NCBI RefSeq assembly: GCF_017115085.1 | Contig: NZ_JABXKJ010000073.1 | Span: 1 to 38,816 of the forward strand | DNA from: Nostoc sp. NMS7 | GTDB lineage: Bacteria > Cyanobacteriota > Cyanobacteriia > Cyanobacteriales > Nostocaceae | Length of the DNA stretch: 38,816 bases | Direction of reading: 5' to 3' | Shown here: positions 7,664 to 16,293 of the stretch, one piece after another | How positions within the stretch are numbered: position 1 is the stretch's first letter | How the letters are laid out: every line of letters starts with the position of its first letter | The notes under the pieces: model-generated | Seen by the model: the letters and a program-made list of their open reading frames with translations, nothing else | What the model was told of the DNA's origin: nothing | Databases searched by the model: none | Made by a program: the position numbers and the translations under genes

Positions 7664-8560
7664 ATGTCTAGGATAGAGAACCAATTTACCGTACAATTTT
7701 GGGGCGTGCGCGGCAGCATCCCCAGTCCAGGGCCAGACACCGTTCGTTACGGCGGTAATACCCCTTGCATATCAATGCAAGCGGGCGATAAACGCTTAAT
7801 TTTCGATGCTGGCACGGGACTACACGTTTTGGGGCAATCTTTGTTGCGCCAAATGCCGTTAGAAGCTCATATATTTTTTACCCACTCTCACTGGGATCAC
7901 ATGCAGGGTTTTCCCTTCTTTACTCCAGGGTTTGTGAAGGGGAATGACTTTCATATTTACGGCGCGATCGCACCTGATGGTTCTACCATAGAACAGCGCC
8001 TGAATGACCAAATGTTGCACCCCAACTTTCCCGTACCCTTGCAGATTATGCAAGCCAATTTAAATTTCTACGACATTCGACCGGGGCAACCAATACACAT
8101 TGATGACCTTACCCTGGAAACAGCACCTTTAAATCATCCAGGTGAAGCCGTAGGATACCGCGTCAACTGGCGTGGAGGCGCTGCTACTTATATAACTGAT
8201 ACCGAACATTTTCCCGACCGACTCGATGAGAATGTGCTGTGGCTAGCTCGTAATGCCGACATTCTGATTTACGATTCTACCTACACTGACGAAGAATACC
8301 ACTCCCCAACATCCCCGAAAATTGGCTGGGGACATTCTACTTGGCAAGAAGCTGTAAAGGTGGCGCAAGCTGCTAATGTCAAAACTCTAGTGATTTACCA
8401 CCACGACCCCGCACACGATGACGACTTTTTAGATCGTGTCGGGGTACAAGCAGCTGCGAAATTTCCTGGGGCGATTATGGCACGGGAAGGAATGGTACTT
8501 GAGGTTCCCACCTCAGTTTCGTTATCAGAATCTTTTCCTGTTAGAAAGTCTTCTGTCTAA
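7664..8560 (+). CDS. Metallo-beta-lactamase-fold hydrolase
   Basis: A 298-residue MBL-fold protein. The N-terminal FWGVRGSIPSPG and RYGGNTPC are typical of a ribonuclease Z/cyclic-phosphodiesterase-like subfamily. The metal-binding motif HSHWDH is at residues 74-79; further ligands are expected in LNHPGEAVGYR, TDTEH and YHHDPAHDD. The substrate cannot be told from sequence; cyclic nucleotide or RNA phosphodiester hydrolysis would fit the subfamily. No signal peptide. The hairpin-rich region before ribF begins 37 bp after its stop. Confidence 0.9.
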   Translation: MSRIENQFTVQFWGVRGSIPSPGPDTVRYGGNTPCISMQAGDKRLIFDAGTGLHVLGQSLLRQMPLEAHIFFTHSHWDHMQGFPFFTPGFVKGNDFHIYGAIAPDGSTIEQRLNDQMLHPNFPVPLQIMQANLNFYDIRPGQPIHIDDLTLETAPLNHPGEAVGYRVNWRGGAATYITDTEHFPDRLDENVLWLARNADILIYDSTYTDEEYHSPTSPKIGWGHSTWQEAVKVAQAANVKTLVIYHHDPAHDDDFLDRVGVQAAAKFPGAIMAREGMVLEVPTSVSLSESFPVRKSSV

Positions 8561-8597
8561 AGATTGCGATCGCAGTAATTGGAGATTTTAGATTAGA

Positions 8598-9045
8598 TTG
8601 GTGATCAGAAGCTTTCAGCACGAGAGCGTACCTGTTGGCTGCACGGTGAGACAGCCCTGCCCAGAGTTGTCACGCCGACCACAGGTTCAGGGCGACAACA
8701 GGAGGACATACTTTATAGATTCACCAACACAGCCCAGACACCCACAGATGCCCTCTCTTGCGGCTGATCGAAGGGTAAAACCTCGTTGCAGTCTTAACAC
8801 TGAACTAGAGCTTTTTAGCTCTGGTATTTGGGGTTATCTGGACTTAGCAAAAAGCTTGTCAAGCTGATGCCCAAGATATCATCTTGGGAAACTTCCCGTG
8901 GGTTAGGCTTTTGGCTGATAGCTAAAAGGGTGTCATCAACACCCTGGCTGATTGCACAAGACCTCATGGGCAGTTGGTGAAAGTTCAGACCATCTATAAA
9001 AGCTGTTCTCCTGAAAGCGGTTTACCATCAGGTAGCTTTCTGCTG
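8598..9045 (+). ncRNA. Hairpin-rich structured RNA candidate upstream of ribF (possibly HEARO/omega-type)
   Basis: Nested pairings visible by eye: TTGGTGA 8598-8604 with TCACCAA 8721-8727; inside it CCTGTTG 8631-8637 with CAACAGG 8696-8702; inside that GGCTG 8637-8641 / CAGCC 8652-8656 or GCCCTG 8654-8659 / CAGGGC 8688-8693. Further on are CAGCC 8730-8734 / GGCTG 8762-8766, AGAGCT 8807-8812 / AGCTCT 8817-8822, CCCAAGA 8870-8876 / TCTTGGG 8882-8888, CTTTTGGCT...AGCTAAAAG near 8908-8928, GGGTGT 8928-8933 / ACACCC 8939-8944 and CCTGA 9010-9014 / TCAGG 9028-9032. No credible protein is encoded. It is not an FMN riboswitch as far as I can see, despite preceding ribF. The many-helix layout and a GTGA at its left edge recall HEARO (IscB omega) RNAs, but no iscB lies in the window. 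Strand is inferred. Confidence 0.5.
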
Positions 9046-9079
9046 ATAGCTAAAATAAACCTAAACTCTCAGAATCCAC

Positions 9080-10165
9080 GTGCGAAATTTGTCTCAAAAT
9101 GGGTGTTCTGTGTGGGTTGCTTCTTCAAGCGAAGAGCTGCTAACGCCGACTGCTGTTGCCCTTGGCAAGTTTGATGGTGTTCATCTTGGTCATCAAAGGG
9201 TAATTCAACCAGTCTTGCACGCTGGTAGTCACTTGTCAGTAGCTAGTAGTCCGCAGTCAAACGAAAATCAACAACTAACAAATAGAGAATATATCTATTC
9301 AACAGTTGTCACCTTTGACCCCCATCCACACGAGTTTTTTACGGGGCAACCCCGGAGTTTGTTAACGCCACTGGATGAAAAAGTCCAACAATTGCGATCG
9401 CTTGGGGTAGAACAACTAGTACTACTATCCTTTGACAAAGAACTATCTGCCTTGACCCCCGAAGAATTCGTCGAAAAAATTCTTGTGCAACAACTGCGAT
9501 GCCAGCGAATTAGCATCGGGCAGGATTTTTGTTTTGGCGAAAAGCGCAGGGGTACTGCTAAAGATTTGCAATTAATCGCCGCCAAGTACAATATCCCGGT
9601 TGCGATCGTTCCCTTACAAACTTATACAGGTAACTTGCCCACCGAAAGCAGTTGCCTCAATACTCCTCCGCCTCAGCATGCCCGCATTAGCACTTCATTA
9701 ATCCGCCAAACCCTTGAGTCCGGCGACATCGAAAACGCAAATCTCCTACTAGGACGCCCCTACACTCTCCTTGGTGTTGTCGTTCAAGGTCAACAACTGG
9801 GCAGAACGATTGGCTTTCCCACCGCCAACCTCCAACTACCAAAAGAAAAGTTTTTGCCCCGCCAAGGAGTTTACGCTGTCCGCGTTTTCACTCTCAGTGA
9901 AACATCAGATGCTACTTCAAGTGAGAGCTTGGGCGTAATGAATATCGGTAATCGTCCAACTGTAAACGGTACTTATTCATCTGCCGAAGTACATTTATTC
10001 GATTGGTCTGGGGATTTGTATGGCAAAAAACTACTTGTGCAGCTAGTTAAATTTTTGCGCCCTGAACAAAAATTTCCTTCTCTAGAAGCTCTGAAAACAC
10101 AAATTCAACTTGACTGCGTTGTTGCTAGAGAAGTTTTGAGTGCTGGAGCGCAAAATAAAAGTTAG
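9080..10165 (+). CDS. ribF: Bifunctional riboflavin kinase / FAD synthetase
   Basis: RibF phosphorylates riboflavin to FMN and adenylylates FMN to FAD. The N-terminal FAD synthetase domain has the nucleotidyltransferase motif GKFDGVHLGHQ at residues 29-39 and IGQDFCFGEKRRG further on. The C-terminal riboflavin kinase domain starts near residue 225, with GRTIGFPTANL (PTAN at 247-250), GVYAVRV and VMNIGNRPTV. The length, 361 residues, is slightly above the bacterial average because of inserts near residues 50-70 and 195-205. The start is GTG at 9080, chosen by frame and family length; no strong ribosome binding site is seen. The preceding ~480 bp is the structured region described separately. 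Confidence 0.95.
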   Translation: MRNLSQNGCSVWVASSSEELLTPTAVALGKFDGVHLGHQRVIQPVLHAGSHLSVASSPQSNENQQLTNREYIYSTVVTFDPHPHEFFTGQPRSLLTPLDEKVQQLRSLGVEQLVLLSFDKELSALTPEEFVEKILVQQLRCQRISIGQDFCFGEKRRGTAKDLQLIAAKYNIPVAIVPLQTYTGNLPTESSCLNTPPPQHARISTSLIRQTLESGDIENANLLLGRPYTLLGVVVQGQQLGRTIGFPTANLQLPKEKFLPRQGVYAVRVFTLSETSDATSSESLGVMNIGNRPTVNGTYSSAEVHLFDWSGDLYGKKLLVQLVKFLRPEQKFPSLEALKTQIQLDCVVAREVLSAGAQNKS

Positions 10166-10274
10166 GAGTTAAGAGTTAGGAGTTCTAAGTGGGAACAATA
10201 TATTTAGGCAAATTGGGCATTGGGAAGAATCCAGTCCCCAATCCCTACTCGCTACTCCCCACTCCCGGCACCGC
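10160..10274. repeat. Heptamer repeats (GAGTTAG type) and polypyrimidine stretch
   Basis: AGTTAGGAGTTAAGAG-type 7-bp repeats follow ribF, then a CCCCAATCCC / CTCCCCACTCCC-rich run reaches the next gene. No ribosome binding site for the MoxR gene is apparent. Confidence 0.7.
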
Positions 10275-11183
10275 ATGAGAGAAAAAATTGACGCTTTAAC
10301 ACAAAATCTAGCTCTTACCATCGTTGGCAAAACTGAGGCAATACGCTTAGTGCTAGTCGCCCTGCTAGGTGGTGGTCATGCCCTCCTAGAAGATGTCCCT
10401 GGTGTTGGTAAAACCTTGCTCGCTAAATCTCTAGCTCGTTCAGTGGATGGCAAGTTTCAACGGCTACAATGTACCCCTGATTTACTGCCAACTGACATTA
10501 CTGGCACCAACATTTGGAACCCAAAAAGCGGCGAATTTACTTTTCTTCCTGGGCCAGTCTTTGCTAATGTGCTGTTAACTGACGAAATTAACCGCGCTAC
10601 ACCCCGCACTCAGTCAGCTTTACTGGAAGTTATGGAAGAACATCAGGTGACAGTCGATGGTGTCTCTCGTGCAGTTCCCCAGCCCTTCTTTGTGATTGCC
10701 ACTCAAAACCCTATCGAGTACCAAGGTACTTTTCCTCTGCCAGAAGCGCAAATGGATCGGTTTATGTTGTCGCTGAGTTTGGGCTATCCTTCCGAGGCAG
10801 AAGAACTCCAGATGCTGCAAAATCTCCAAAATGGTGTGAAAGTTGCTGATTTGCAGCCTTGTATTACCTTGGCAGAAGTACAGGAATTACGTTACCTCTG
10901 CTCTCAAGTAAAAGTGGCAACTTCCTTGCAACAGTACATCCTCGAATTGGTGCGGGCAACACGGCAAGATGAGGAAATCACCCTTGGCATCAGTCCGCGT
11001 GGCACATTAGCATTACAACGGGCTGCCAAAGCGCTAGCTTTTCTCTTAGGGCGTGATTATGCTATTCCCGATGATGTGAAATTTCTCGTCCCTCACGTTC
11101 TTTGCCATCGCCTGATTCCTAGAGGAGGACGCAATGCTAGAACTGTTGTTGAGCGATTATTGCGATCGGTTTCTATTCCTTAA
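10275..11183 (+). CDS. MoxR-family AAA+ ATPase
   Basis: A 302-residue MoxR-type AAA+ ATPase, thought to act as a chaperone for metal insertion or complex assembly. Walker A is VPGVGKT (41-47), Walker B is VLLTDEINRA (Asp103, Glu104), sensor-type sequence VIATQNPIEYQGTFPLPEAQ follows, and the C-terminal lid contains SPRGTLALQRAAKA. MoxR genes usually sit with a DUF58 or VWA-domain gene; neither is present here, so its client is not indicated. ATG start at 10275 gives the normal N-terminus. Confidence 0.95.
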   Translation: MREKIDALTQNLALTIVGKTEAIRLVLVALLGGGHALLEDVPGVGKTLLAKSLARSVDGKFQRLQCTPDLLPTDITGTNIWNPKSGEFTFLPGPVFANVLLTDEINRATPRTQSALLEVMEEHQVTVDGVSRAVPQPFFVIATQNPIEYQGTFPLPEAQMDRFMLSLSLGYPSEAEELQMLQNLQNGVKVADLQPCITLAEVQELRYLCSQVKVATSLQQYILELVRATRQDEEITLGISPRGTLALQRAAKALAFLLGRDYAIPDDVKFLVPHVLCHRLIPRGGRNARTVVERLLRSVSIP

Positions 11184-11301
11184 GGTAACAAAAGATAGAC
11201 AACAGTTGATTCCAAGTTTTGACCTAATTGCGAAATCCGAGATATTTTAGCTGATTTTTCTAGTGAGTCAGGTTAAAATTGCCAAGATATTTTTCCTTGG
11301 A

Positions 11302-11399
11302 TACAGGACTTACGCAAACAATAGCCCAAACCCAGATTTTACAGTACGCGCAATTCATGAATTGCCCCTACGCTGTGTAGTTTTGCGTAAGTCCTAGTA
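11302..11399. mobile_element. MITE-like element with 14-bp terminal inverted repeats
   Basis: AGGACTTACGCAAA (11305-11318) is repeated in perfect inverse at 11382-11395, with TA dinucleotides just outside both ends. The ~65 bp between encode nothing and contain a small CAATTCATGAATTG palindrome. A TA target suggests mobilisation by an IS630/Tc1-like transposase, which is not in the window. A related GCGTAAGTCTTA half-site lies near 11505. Confidence 0.8.
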
Positions 11400-11560
11400 T
11401 AGTCAGTGGTGCGCTGAATAGACATTTATATTACTGTTGTGGATATCAAAGATGCGTTGCTTGCCAAAAGTACTTACGCCAAATCACCAAACACTGCCAA
11501 TACTGCGTAAGTCTTATGATTAGCACAAGCGCCACTTCTGAATATTTGGGAATGTGAGGA
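11400..11560. other. Leader region of the diheme cytochrome gene
   Basis: No gene. A GTGAGGA stretch 5-11 nt upstream of 11561 is a plausible ribosome binding site for the cytochrome. Confidence 0.5.
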
Positions 11561-12148
11561 ATGTCAATTTTTGTTAAGCGCAAAACCCGCGATGCCTACG
11601 GCGGGCTACGCCAACGCCAAGGGCTACAGCAAAGCGCCGAATATGAATTCAAACGCCAATTTTTCGGTTTACTTTTGGTAATTGTAACATGGAGCCTAGC
11701 TATGGGCTGGCTTCTAGCCTTAGCAACTAACGCTCAAAGTGCCACTCCCTCCGCCGAAATTGGCACTGTTGACGTAGTACCTGCACAGTACCAACTGGGG
11801 CAAGAACTGTATTTAGAAAACTGCTCCACATGCCACATCGGCTTACCACCAGCCGTTTTGCCCACCCAAACTTGGAAAGATCTTTTGGAAGACTCTCAGC
11901 ACTACGGCGCACAACTAAAGCCTTTAGTCGATCCGCAGCGCATCTTAGTGTGGAAATATCTTTCGACTTTTTCCCGTGTCCAGCTAAACGACGAAGAAAC
12001 ACCCTATCGTCTCAACAACTCGCGTTATTTCAAAGCTTTGCATCCAGGAGTTAAGTTACCACGTCCCGTCCAGCTTGGCAGCTGTGTCGGCTGTCATCCC
12101 AGTGCTAGTGATTACAATTTCCGCCGCCTGACAGCAGAGTGGAAGTGA
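11561..12148 (+). CDS. Membrane-anchored diheme c-type cytochrome
   Basis: A 195-residue protein with a basic N-terminus, a membrane anchor at about 35-56 (FFGLLLVIVTWSLAMGWLLA) and two heme c sites, CSTCH at 88-92 and CVGCH at 175-179, placing the hemes on the lumenal or periplasmic side. It fits the dihaem cytochrome c family of cyanobacteria. A possible electron-transfer role is inferred; the partner is unknown. Residues 12-18 (AYGGLRQ) are encoded by a 21-bp small dispersed repeat; removing it restores GCGATCGC and keeps the frame, so the insertion lengthened the cytoplasmic tail without breaking the gene. Confidence 0.9.
   Translation: MSIFVKRKTRDAYGGLRQRQGLQQSAEYEFKRQFFGLLLVIVTWSLAMGWLLALATNAQSATPSAEIGTVDVVPAQYQLGQELYLENCSTCHIGLPPAVLPTQTWKDLLEDSQHYGAQLKPLVDPQRILVWKYLSTFSRVQLNDEETPYRLNNSRYFKALHPGVKLPRPVQLGSCVGCHPSASDYNFRRLTAEWK
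11589..11617 (+). repeat. Small dispersed repeat (21 bp) in frame within the cytochrome gene
   Basis: GCGAT, 21 bases (11594-11614, beginning GCCTACGGCGG), then CGC: the same architecture as at 4615-4643. It adds seven codons to the cytoplasmic N-terminal tail of the cytochrome. Confidence 0.8.
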
Positions 12149-12468
12149 AGACTTAGGAGTGAGAAGTTAGGAGTTAAAAATTCATAACTCTTAACTCAAA
12201 ACTCTTAACTCATAATTCCTCACTCTATTCTCCCACTCCTTCTCCGGCCTCATCTGGGGGCAAAATGATACTATGAAGAAAGAGTAAATATAAGATAAGA
12301 GTTAAAACCAATCATTTAAGAAACTGATTGGCTCGTTTTTCTCCTGTTTTTGAGGTAATTCTCATTTCACACCCATCCACGACCGAAACGGTTGGGCTGG
12401 GTTAAATGTTTATAATCAATGCTGAACCTTTAATTCCCATCCCCCTTGATTCAGTTCTATAATCTGCC
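12149..12468. repeat. Cytochrome-secA spacer: heptamer repeats and a terminator-like hairpin
   Basis: 12150-12230 holds opposed heptamer runs (GAGTTAG type, then AACTCTT type) that could pair. A hairpin CCAATCA 12308-12314 / TGATTGG 12325-12331 is followed by CTCGTTTTTC, which could end the cytochrome transcript. The secA promoter must lie downstream of it, but I cannot place it confidently. Confidence 0.55.
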
Positions 12469-15261
12469 ATGCTAAAACTTTTGTTGGGCGACCCCAACGC
12501 TCGTAAGCTTAAAAAATACCAACCTTCTGTTACTGAAATTAACCTTTTAGAGGAAGACATTAAAGTTCTTTCCGATGATGAGTTAAAAGGTAAAACCGCC
12601 GAATTTAAACAACGGGTTGCCAAAGGCGAAACTCTCGATGACCTATTGCCAGAAGCTTACGCCGTTGTCCGGGAAGCAGGACGACGAGTTTTAGGCTTGC
12701 GGCACTTTGATGTACAACTCCTTGGTGGGATCATTTTGCATATAGGGCAAATTGCCGAAATGAAAACCGGCGAGGGTAAAACATTGGTCGCCACTTTACC
12801 GAGTTATCTGAATGCCCTCACTGGTAAAGGTGTACACGTCATCACCGTGAACGATTACTTGGCTCGTCGGGATGCGGAATGGATGGGACAGGTGCATCGA
12901 TTCTTGGGGCTGAGTGTGGGGCTAATCCAGGCAAGCATGAATCCCAGCGAACGCCAGAAAAATTACGACTGCGATATTACCTATGTCACCAACAGTGAGA
13001 TCGGGTTTGACTACCTGCGCGATAACATGGCGACATCAATGGCAGATGTGGTGCAACGCCCATTCAATTATTGTGTGATTGACGAGGTAGACTCGATTTT
13101 AATTGATGAAGCGCGGACACCACTGATTATTTCTGGGCAGGTGGAAAGACCTACAGAAAAGTATCTGCAAGCGGCTGAAATTGCATTCACACTCAAAAAA
13201 GACGAGCATTACGATGTGGATGAAAAAGCTCGTAACGTGCTATTGACAGATGAAGGCTTTGCTGAATCGGAAAATCTTTTAGGAGTCACAGATTTATTTG
13301 ACCCAGAAGATCCTTGGGCGCACTTTGTTTTCAATGCGATTAAAGCCAAAGAACTTTTTCTCAAGGACGTAAATTACATCGTCCGCGATGGGGAAGTGGT
13401 AATTGTGGATGAATTTACCGGTCGGGTGCTACCCGGACGGCGTTGGAGTGATGGATTACACCAGGCTATTGAAGCTAAAGAACATGAAGAAATTCAGCCA
13501 GAAACTCAAACTCTAGCGACAATTACTTATCAAAATATGTTTTTGCTGTATCCAAAACTCGGTGGAATGACCGGAACGGCAAAAACGGAAGAACCAGAAT
13601 TTGAAAAAATTTACAAACTGGAAGTCGCGGTAATTCCCACGAATCAATCCAGAAGACGCGAAGACTTGTCTGATATGGTCTTTAAGACAGAAGCAGGTAA
13701 GTGGGGTGCGATCGCTAAAGAATGTGCCGAAATGCACGAACTCGGCAGACCTGTATTAGTAGGAACCACTAGTGTAGAAAAATCCGAACTTCTCAGCCGA
13801 CTGCTGAAGCAGCTGGAGATTCCCCACGAATTACTCAACGCCCGACCGGAAAACGTGGAGCGTGAGGCGGAAATAGTCGCCCAAGCCGGACGCAAAGGTG
13901 CTGTTACCATTGCTACTAACATGGCTGGTAGAGGTACTGATATAATCTTGGGTGGTAACTCCGAATATATGGCGCGTCTGAAGCTGCGGGAATACTTCAT
14001 GCCCCGAATCGTCATGCCAGAGTCAGAAGACAGCTTTGGCGTTCAAAGAGCAGCCGGATTACCAACAGGACACGGCAGTGGTCAAGGTTTTGCCCCTGGT
14101 AAAAAAGTCAAAACTTGGCGGGCTTCACCAGAGATTTTCCCTACCCAGTTGACAAAAGAAACGGAGAAACTACTTAAAGAAGCAGTAGATATTGCGGTAC
14201 GTGAATATGGCGATCGCAGTTTACCGGAATTGGAAGCAGAAGACAAGGTAGCGATCGCCGCAGAAAAAGCTCCCATCGACGACCCCGTGATTCAGAAATT
14301 GCGGTCAGCTTACAACCGCATTAAGCAGGAATACGAACAATTTACTACCCGCGAACACAATGAAGTAGTGGAAATCGGTGGTTTGCACGTAATTGGTACA
14401 GAACGCCATGAATCGCGGCGGATTGACAACCAGTTGCGCGGACGTGCAGGAAGGCAAGGCGACCCTGGAACAACGAGATTTTTCCTAAGTTTAGAGGATA
14501 ATTTACTGCGGATTTTTGGTGGTGAGCGGGTTGCTGGGTTAATGAATGCTTTCCAAGTGGAAGAAGATATGCCCATCGAATCTGGGATGCTTACCCGCAG
14601 TTTGGAAGGCGCACAGAAAAAAGTTGAAACCTACTACTACGACATTCGGAAGCAGGTGTTTGAGTATGACGAGGTGATGAATAATCAACGTCGTGCTATT
14701 TATGCCGAACGCCGCCGAGTTTTAGAAGGTCAAGATTTGAAAGAACAGGTAATCAAGTACGCTGAAAAAACGATGGATGACATCGTTGACTACTACATCA
14801 ACGTAGACTTGCCCTCGGAAGAGTGGGAGTTAGAAAAGTTGGTTGAGAAAGTCAAAGAATTCGTCTATCTCTTAGCGGATTTGCAGCCAAATCAATTAGA
14901 GGATATGTCTGTCAGCGAGATTAAAGCCTTCCTCCATGAACAGGTGCGAATTGCTTACGACCTCAAAGAAGCGCAGATTGACCAAGTTCAACCCGGACTG
15001 ATGCGCCAAGCTGAACGCTTTTTTATCTTGCAACGCATTGATACTCTGTGGCGGGAACACCTGCAACAAATGGATGCCTTGCGCGAATCGGTAGGATTGC
15101 GTGGTTATGGGCAAAAAGATCCGTTGATTGAGTATAAGAGCGAGGGTTACGAACTCTTCTTGGATATGATGGTTAACATTCGCCGAGATGTAGTCTACTC
15201 GTTGTTCATGTTCCAGCCCCAGCCGCAGCAAATGATGCAGGCTTCGTCTGAGATGGTGTAA
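12469..15261 (+). CDS. secA: Preprotein translocase ATPase SecA
   Basis: SecA drives protein export through SecYEG by ATP hydrolysis, at both plasma and thylakoid membranes in cyanobacteria. The 930-residue protein has Walker A GEGKT at 101-105, DEVD at 205-208 and [11 protein letters not shown] from 213, the preprotein cross-linking domain, the second nucleotide-binding fold ([41 protein letters not shown]) and the helical scaffold with [20 protein letters not shown]. The insert around residues 520-560 ([10 protein letters not shown]) matches cyanobacterial and plastid SecA rather than E. coli. There is no C-terminal cysteine zinc site, also normal for cyanobacteria. ATG start at 12469. Confidence 0.98.
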   Translation: MLKLLLGDPNARKLKKYQPSVTEINLLEEDIKVLSDDELKGKTAEFKQRVAKGETLDDLLPEAYAVVREAGRRVLGLRHFDVQLLGGIILHIGQIAEMKTGEGKTLVATLPSYLNALTGKGVHVITVNDYLARRDAEWMGQVHRFLGLSVGLIQASMNPSERQKNYDCDITYVTNSEIGFDYLRDNMATSMADVVQRPFNYCVIDEVDSILIDEARTPLIISGQVERPTEKYLQAAEIAFTLKKDEHYDVDEKARNVLLTDEGFAESENLLGVTDLFDPEDPWAHFVFNAIKAKELFLKDVNYIVRDGEVVIVDEFTGRVLPGRRWSDGLHQAIEAKEHEEIQPETQTLATITYQNMFLLYPKLGGMTGTAKTEEPEFEKIYKLEVAVIPTNQSRRREDLSDMVFKTEAGKWGAIAKECAEMHELGRPVLVGTTSVEKSELLSRLLKQLEIPHELLNARPENVEREAEIVAQAGRKGAVTIATNMAGRGTDIILGGNSEYMARLKLREYFMPRIVMPESEDSFGVQRAAGLPTGHGSGQGFAPGKKVKTWRASPEIFPTQLTKETEKLLKEAVDIAVREYGDRSLPELEAEDKVAIAAEKAPIDDPVIQKLRSAYNRIKQEYEQFTTREHNEVVEIGGLHVIGTERHESRRIDNQLRGRAGRQGDPGTTRFFLSLEDNLLRIFGGERVAGLMNAFQVEEDMPIESGMLTRSLEGAQKKVETYYYDIRKQVFEYDEVMNNQRRAIYAERRRVLEGQDLKEQVIKYAEKTMDDIVDYYINVDLPSEEWELEKLVEKVKEFVYLLADLQPNQLEDMSVSEIKAFLHEQVRIAYDLKEAQIDQVQPGLMRQAERFFILQRIDTLWREHLQQMDALRESVGLRGYGQKDPLIEYKSEGYELFLDMMVNIRRDVVYSLFMFQPQPQQMMQASSEMV

Positions 15262-15365
15262 GTAGCGAATATCTCATGCAGAGACGCAGAGGCGCAGAGG
15301 CGTTTTTGCGTCTTTGTGTTTTAAGGCATCTCTCAAAAATATTTTGTTTTCAGGAGTTTACTGAA

Positions 15366-15824
15366 ATGGGTAAGCTGGTACTGCCAAATCTTCAGGGTAA
15401 GCAAATGGGGCAAGTAATAGTTACACTCACTGTCACAAATCGAATTGATCAAGTTTTGGCACAGCGAGGCTTTATTTCTTCGGAGGAAGTTCGCTCTTAT
15501 ACTCTGAATGATGTTTTAGTTGATACGATCGCAACTTTGCTGTGTTTACCTGCTAGGATTATTAGTCAACTAGGTTTAGTCCAAGGTGGAGAAGCCTAGG
15601 TAGAGACTGCTGCTGGAGTGCAGCAGAGGCGAATTTTCCGAGATGTTGAACTTAGTATTGCAGAGCGTCAAGGAACTTTTGATTGTTTGGAACTCACAGA
15701 AGTACCATATCCCCTTTTAGGTGTAACGCCAATGGAAGTTTTAGGGTTAGAACCAGACCTGAAAAATCGGAAGTTGCGGATTTTACCGATGAATTCTGAG
15801 CAAATTTATCTGAGTATATTGTAA
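15366..15824 (+). pseudogene. Retropepsin-like aspartic protease, interrupted by an in-frame stop
   Basis: Start ATG at 15366 with AGGAG 9 nt upstream. The frame gives MGKLVLPNLQGKQMGQVIVT and VDTIATLLCLPARI, stops at TAG (15597-15599), then continues in the same frame with VETAAGVQQRRIFRDVELSI, GTFDCLELTEVPYPLLGV and LRILPMNSEQIYLSIL to the true stop at 15824. Both halves match, in order, a ~150-residue cyanobacterial aspartic-protease family normally reading VDTGATLLCLP. So the gene carries a nonsense mutation, and the catalytic DTG has become DTI. The ORF extends upstream into a CAGAGGCGCAGAGGC repeat, which I do not include. A strong hairpin terminator follows at 15980. Confidence 0.8.
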
Positions 15825-15979
15825 GCGATCGCTCTACATTAAGTATTAAAAGCTTACGCAATTTTACTAGTGCGCTCGTCTGCCTGCTTCTGGTAAATTC
15901 ACTTCAGGCAAATATCAAAATATGGAATTTGTGCGTTGATTCTGTCACAGTGTGTCTAAATTCGATTGCTAGTGCTTTG

Positions 15980-16012
15980 CAAGCATAAAAAAAGTACTTT
16001 TTATGCTTGTTT
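15980..16012 (+). terminator. Hairpin terminator after the protease pseudogene
   Basis: A perfect 11-bp stem (AAGCATAAAAA 15981-15991 / TTTTTATGCTT 15998-16008), extended by one C-G pair, with loop AAGTAC and followed by GTTTTATG. Confidence 0.6.
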
Positions 16013-16033
16013 TATGACCAAGTTAGTTGAAAA

Positions 16034-16068
16034 CCGATGTCTGACAACGAGCCGCTACGCGTCTACGC
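16034..16068 (+). repeat. Small dispersed repeat, 27-bp variant
   Basis: CCGAT, 27 bases (16039-16065, GTCTGACAACG... ending GCGTCTA), then CGC. This is the same layout as the 21-bp elements, but with a longer and different interior. Confidence 0.6.
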
Positions 16069-16103
16069 AAAAATGACACAATTTTCTGAAATTTAACAAA
16101 ATG

Positions 16104-16147
16104 CGATCGCTTATACTTGGCGTAGTTTTGGGGTTGTCTGTGGTGCG
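16104..16147 (+). repeat. 44-bp direct repeat, left copy
   Basis: Starts CGATCGCTT and ends GTGGTGCG. It matches 17042-17085 at 43 of 44 positions, with weaker similarity continuing ~20 bp to the left. The two copies flank the DUF3800 gene. Confidence 0.85.
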
Positions 16148-16209
16148 CTTTAATAACTAGGCAAGCAGAGACAAGCTAGCCTATAAAATAGCTGATATAA
16201 TATGAATAG

Positions 16210-16263
16210 CAGTCAAGAGGTCTGACCTTTTCAGATCGCGGAAGCTAGGTCTTCCCTTGACTG
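16210..16263 (+). ncRNA. Three-way-junction RNA element upstream of DUF3800
   Basis: P1 is CAGTCAAG 16210-16217 with CTTGACTG 16256-16263 (8 perfect pairs). Inside are P2, GGTCTGA 16219-16225 with TCAGATC 16231-16237 (one G-U pair), and P3, GGAAG 16240-16244 with CTTCC 16251-16255. Only one or two unpaired bases separate the helices. ATTTTTATTG follows, and the DUF3800 ATG is 30 nt downstream. It could be a leader regulator, a terminator or a small RNA. Confidence 0.5.
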
Positions 16264-16293
16264 ATTTTTATTGTCTAAAAATATAGAACAGCC

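Noticed and set aside
8598..8867. 89-codon open frame starting just after the MBL gene
   Set aside because: It lies entirely in the hairpin-rich region, has no ribosome binding site, and its amino-acid order looks random.
8598..9079. FMN riboswitch before ribF
   Set aside because: The position fits, but I do not see the conserved RFN element segments; the helices found do not match its layout.
15276..15365. N-terminal extension of the aspartic-protease frame
   Set aside because: It reads through a GCAGAGGCGCAGAGGCG repeat; family homology and the ribosome binding site start at 15366.
16210..16263. Glutamine (glnA-type) riboswitch
   Set aside because: GCGGAAGCTAGG slightly resembles the conserved GACGGAAGTAGG, but the other conserved strand (CGTTCA) is missing and the junction linkers are too short.
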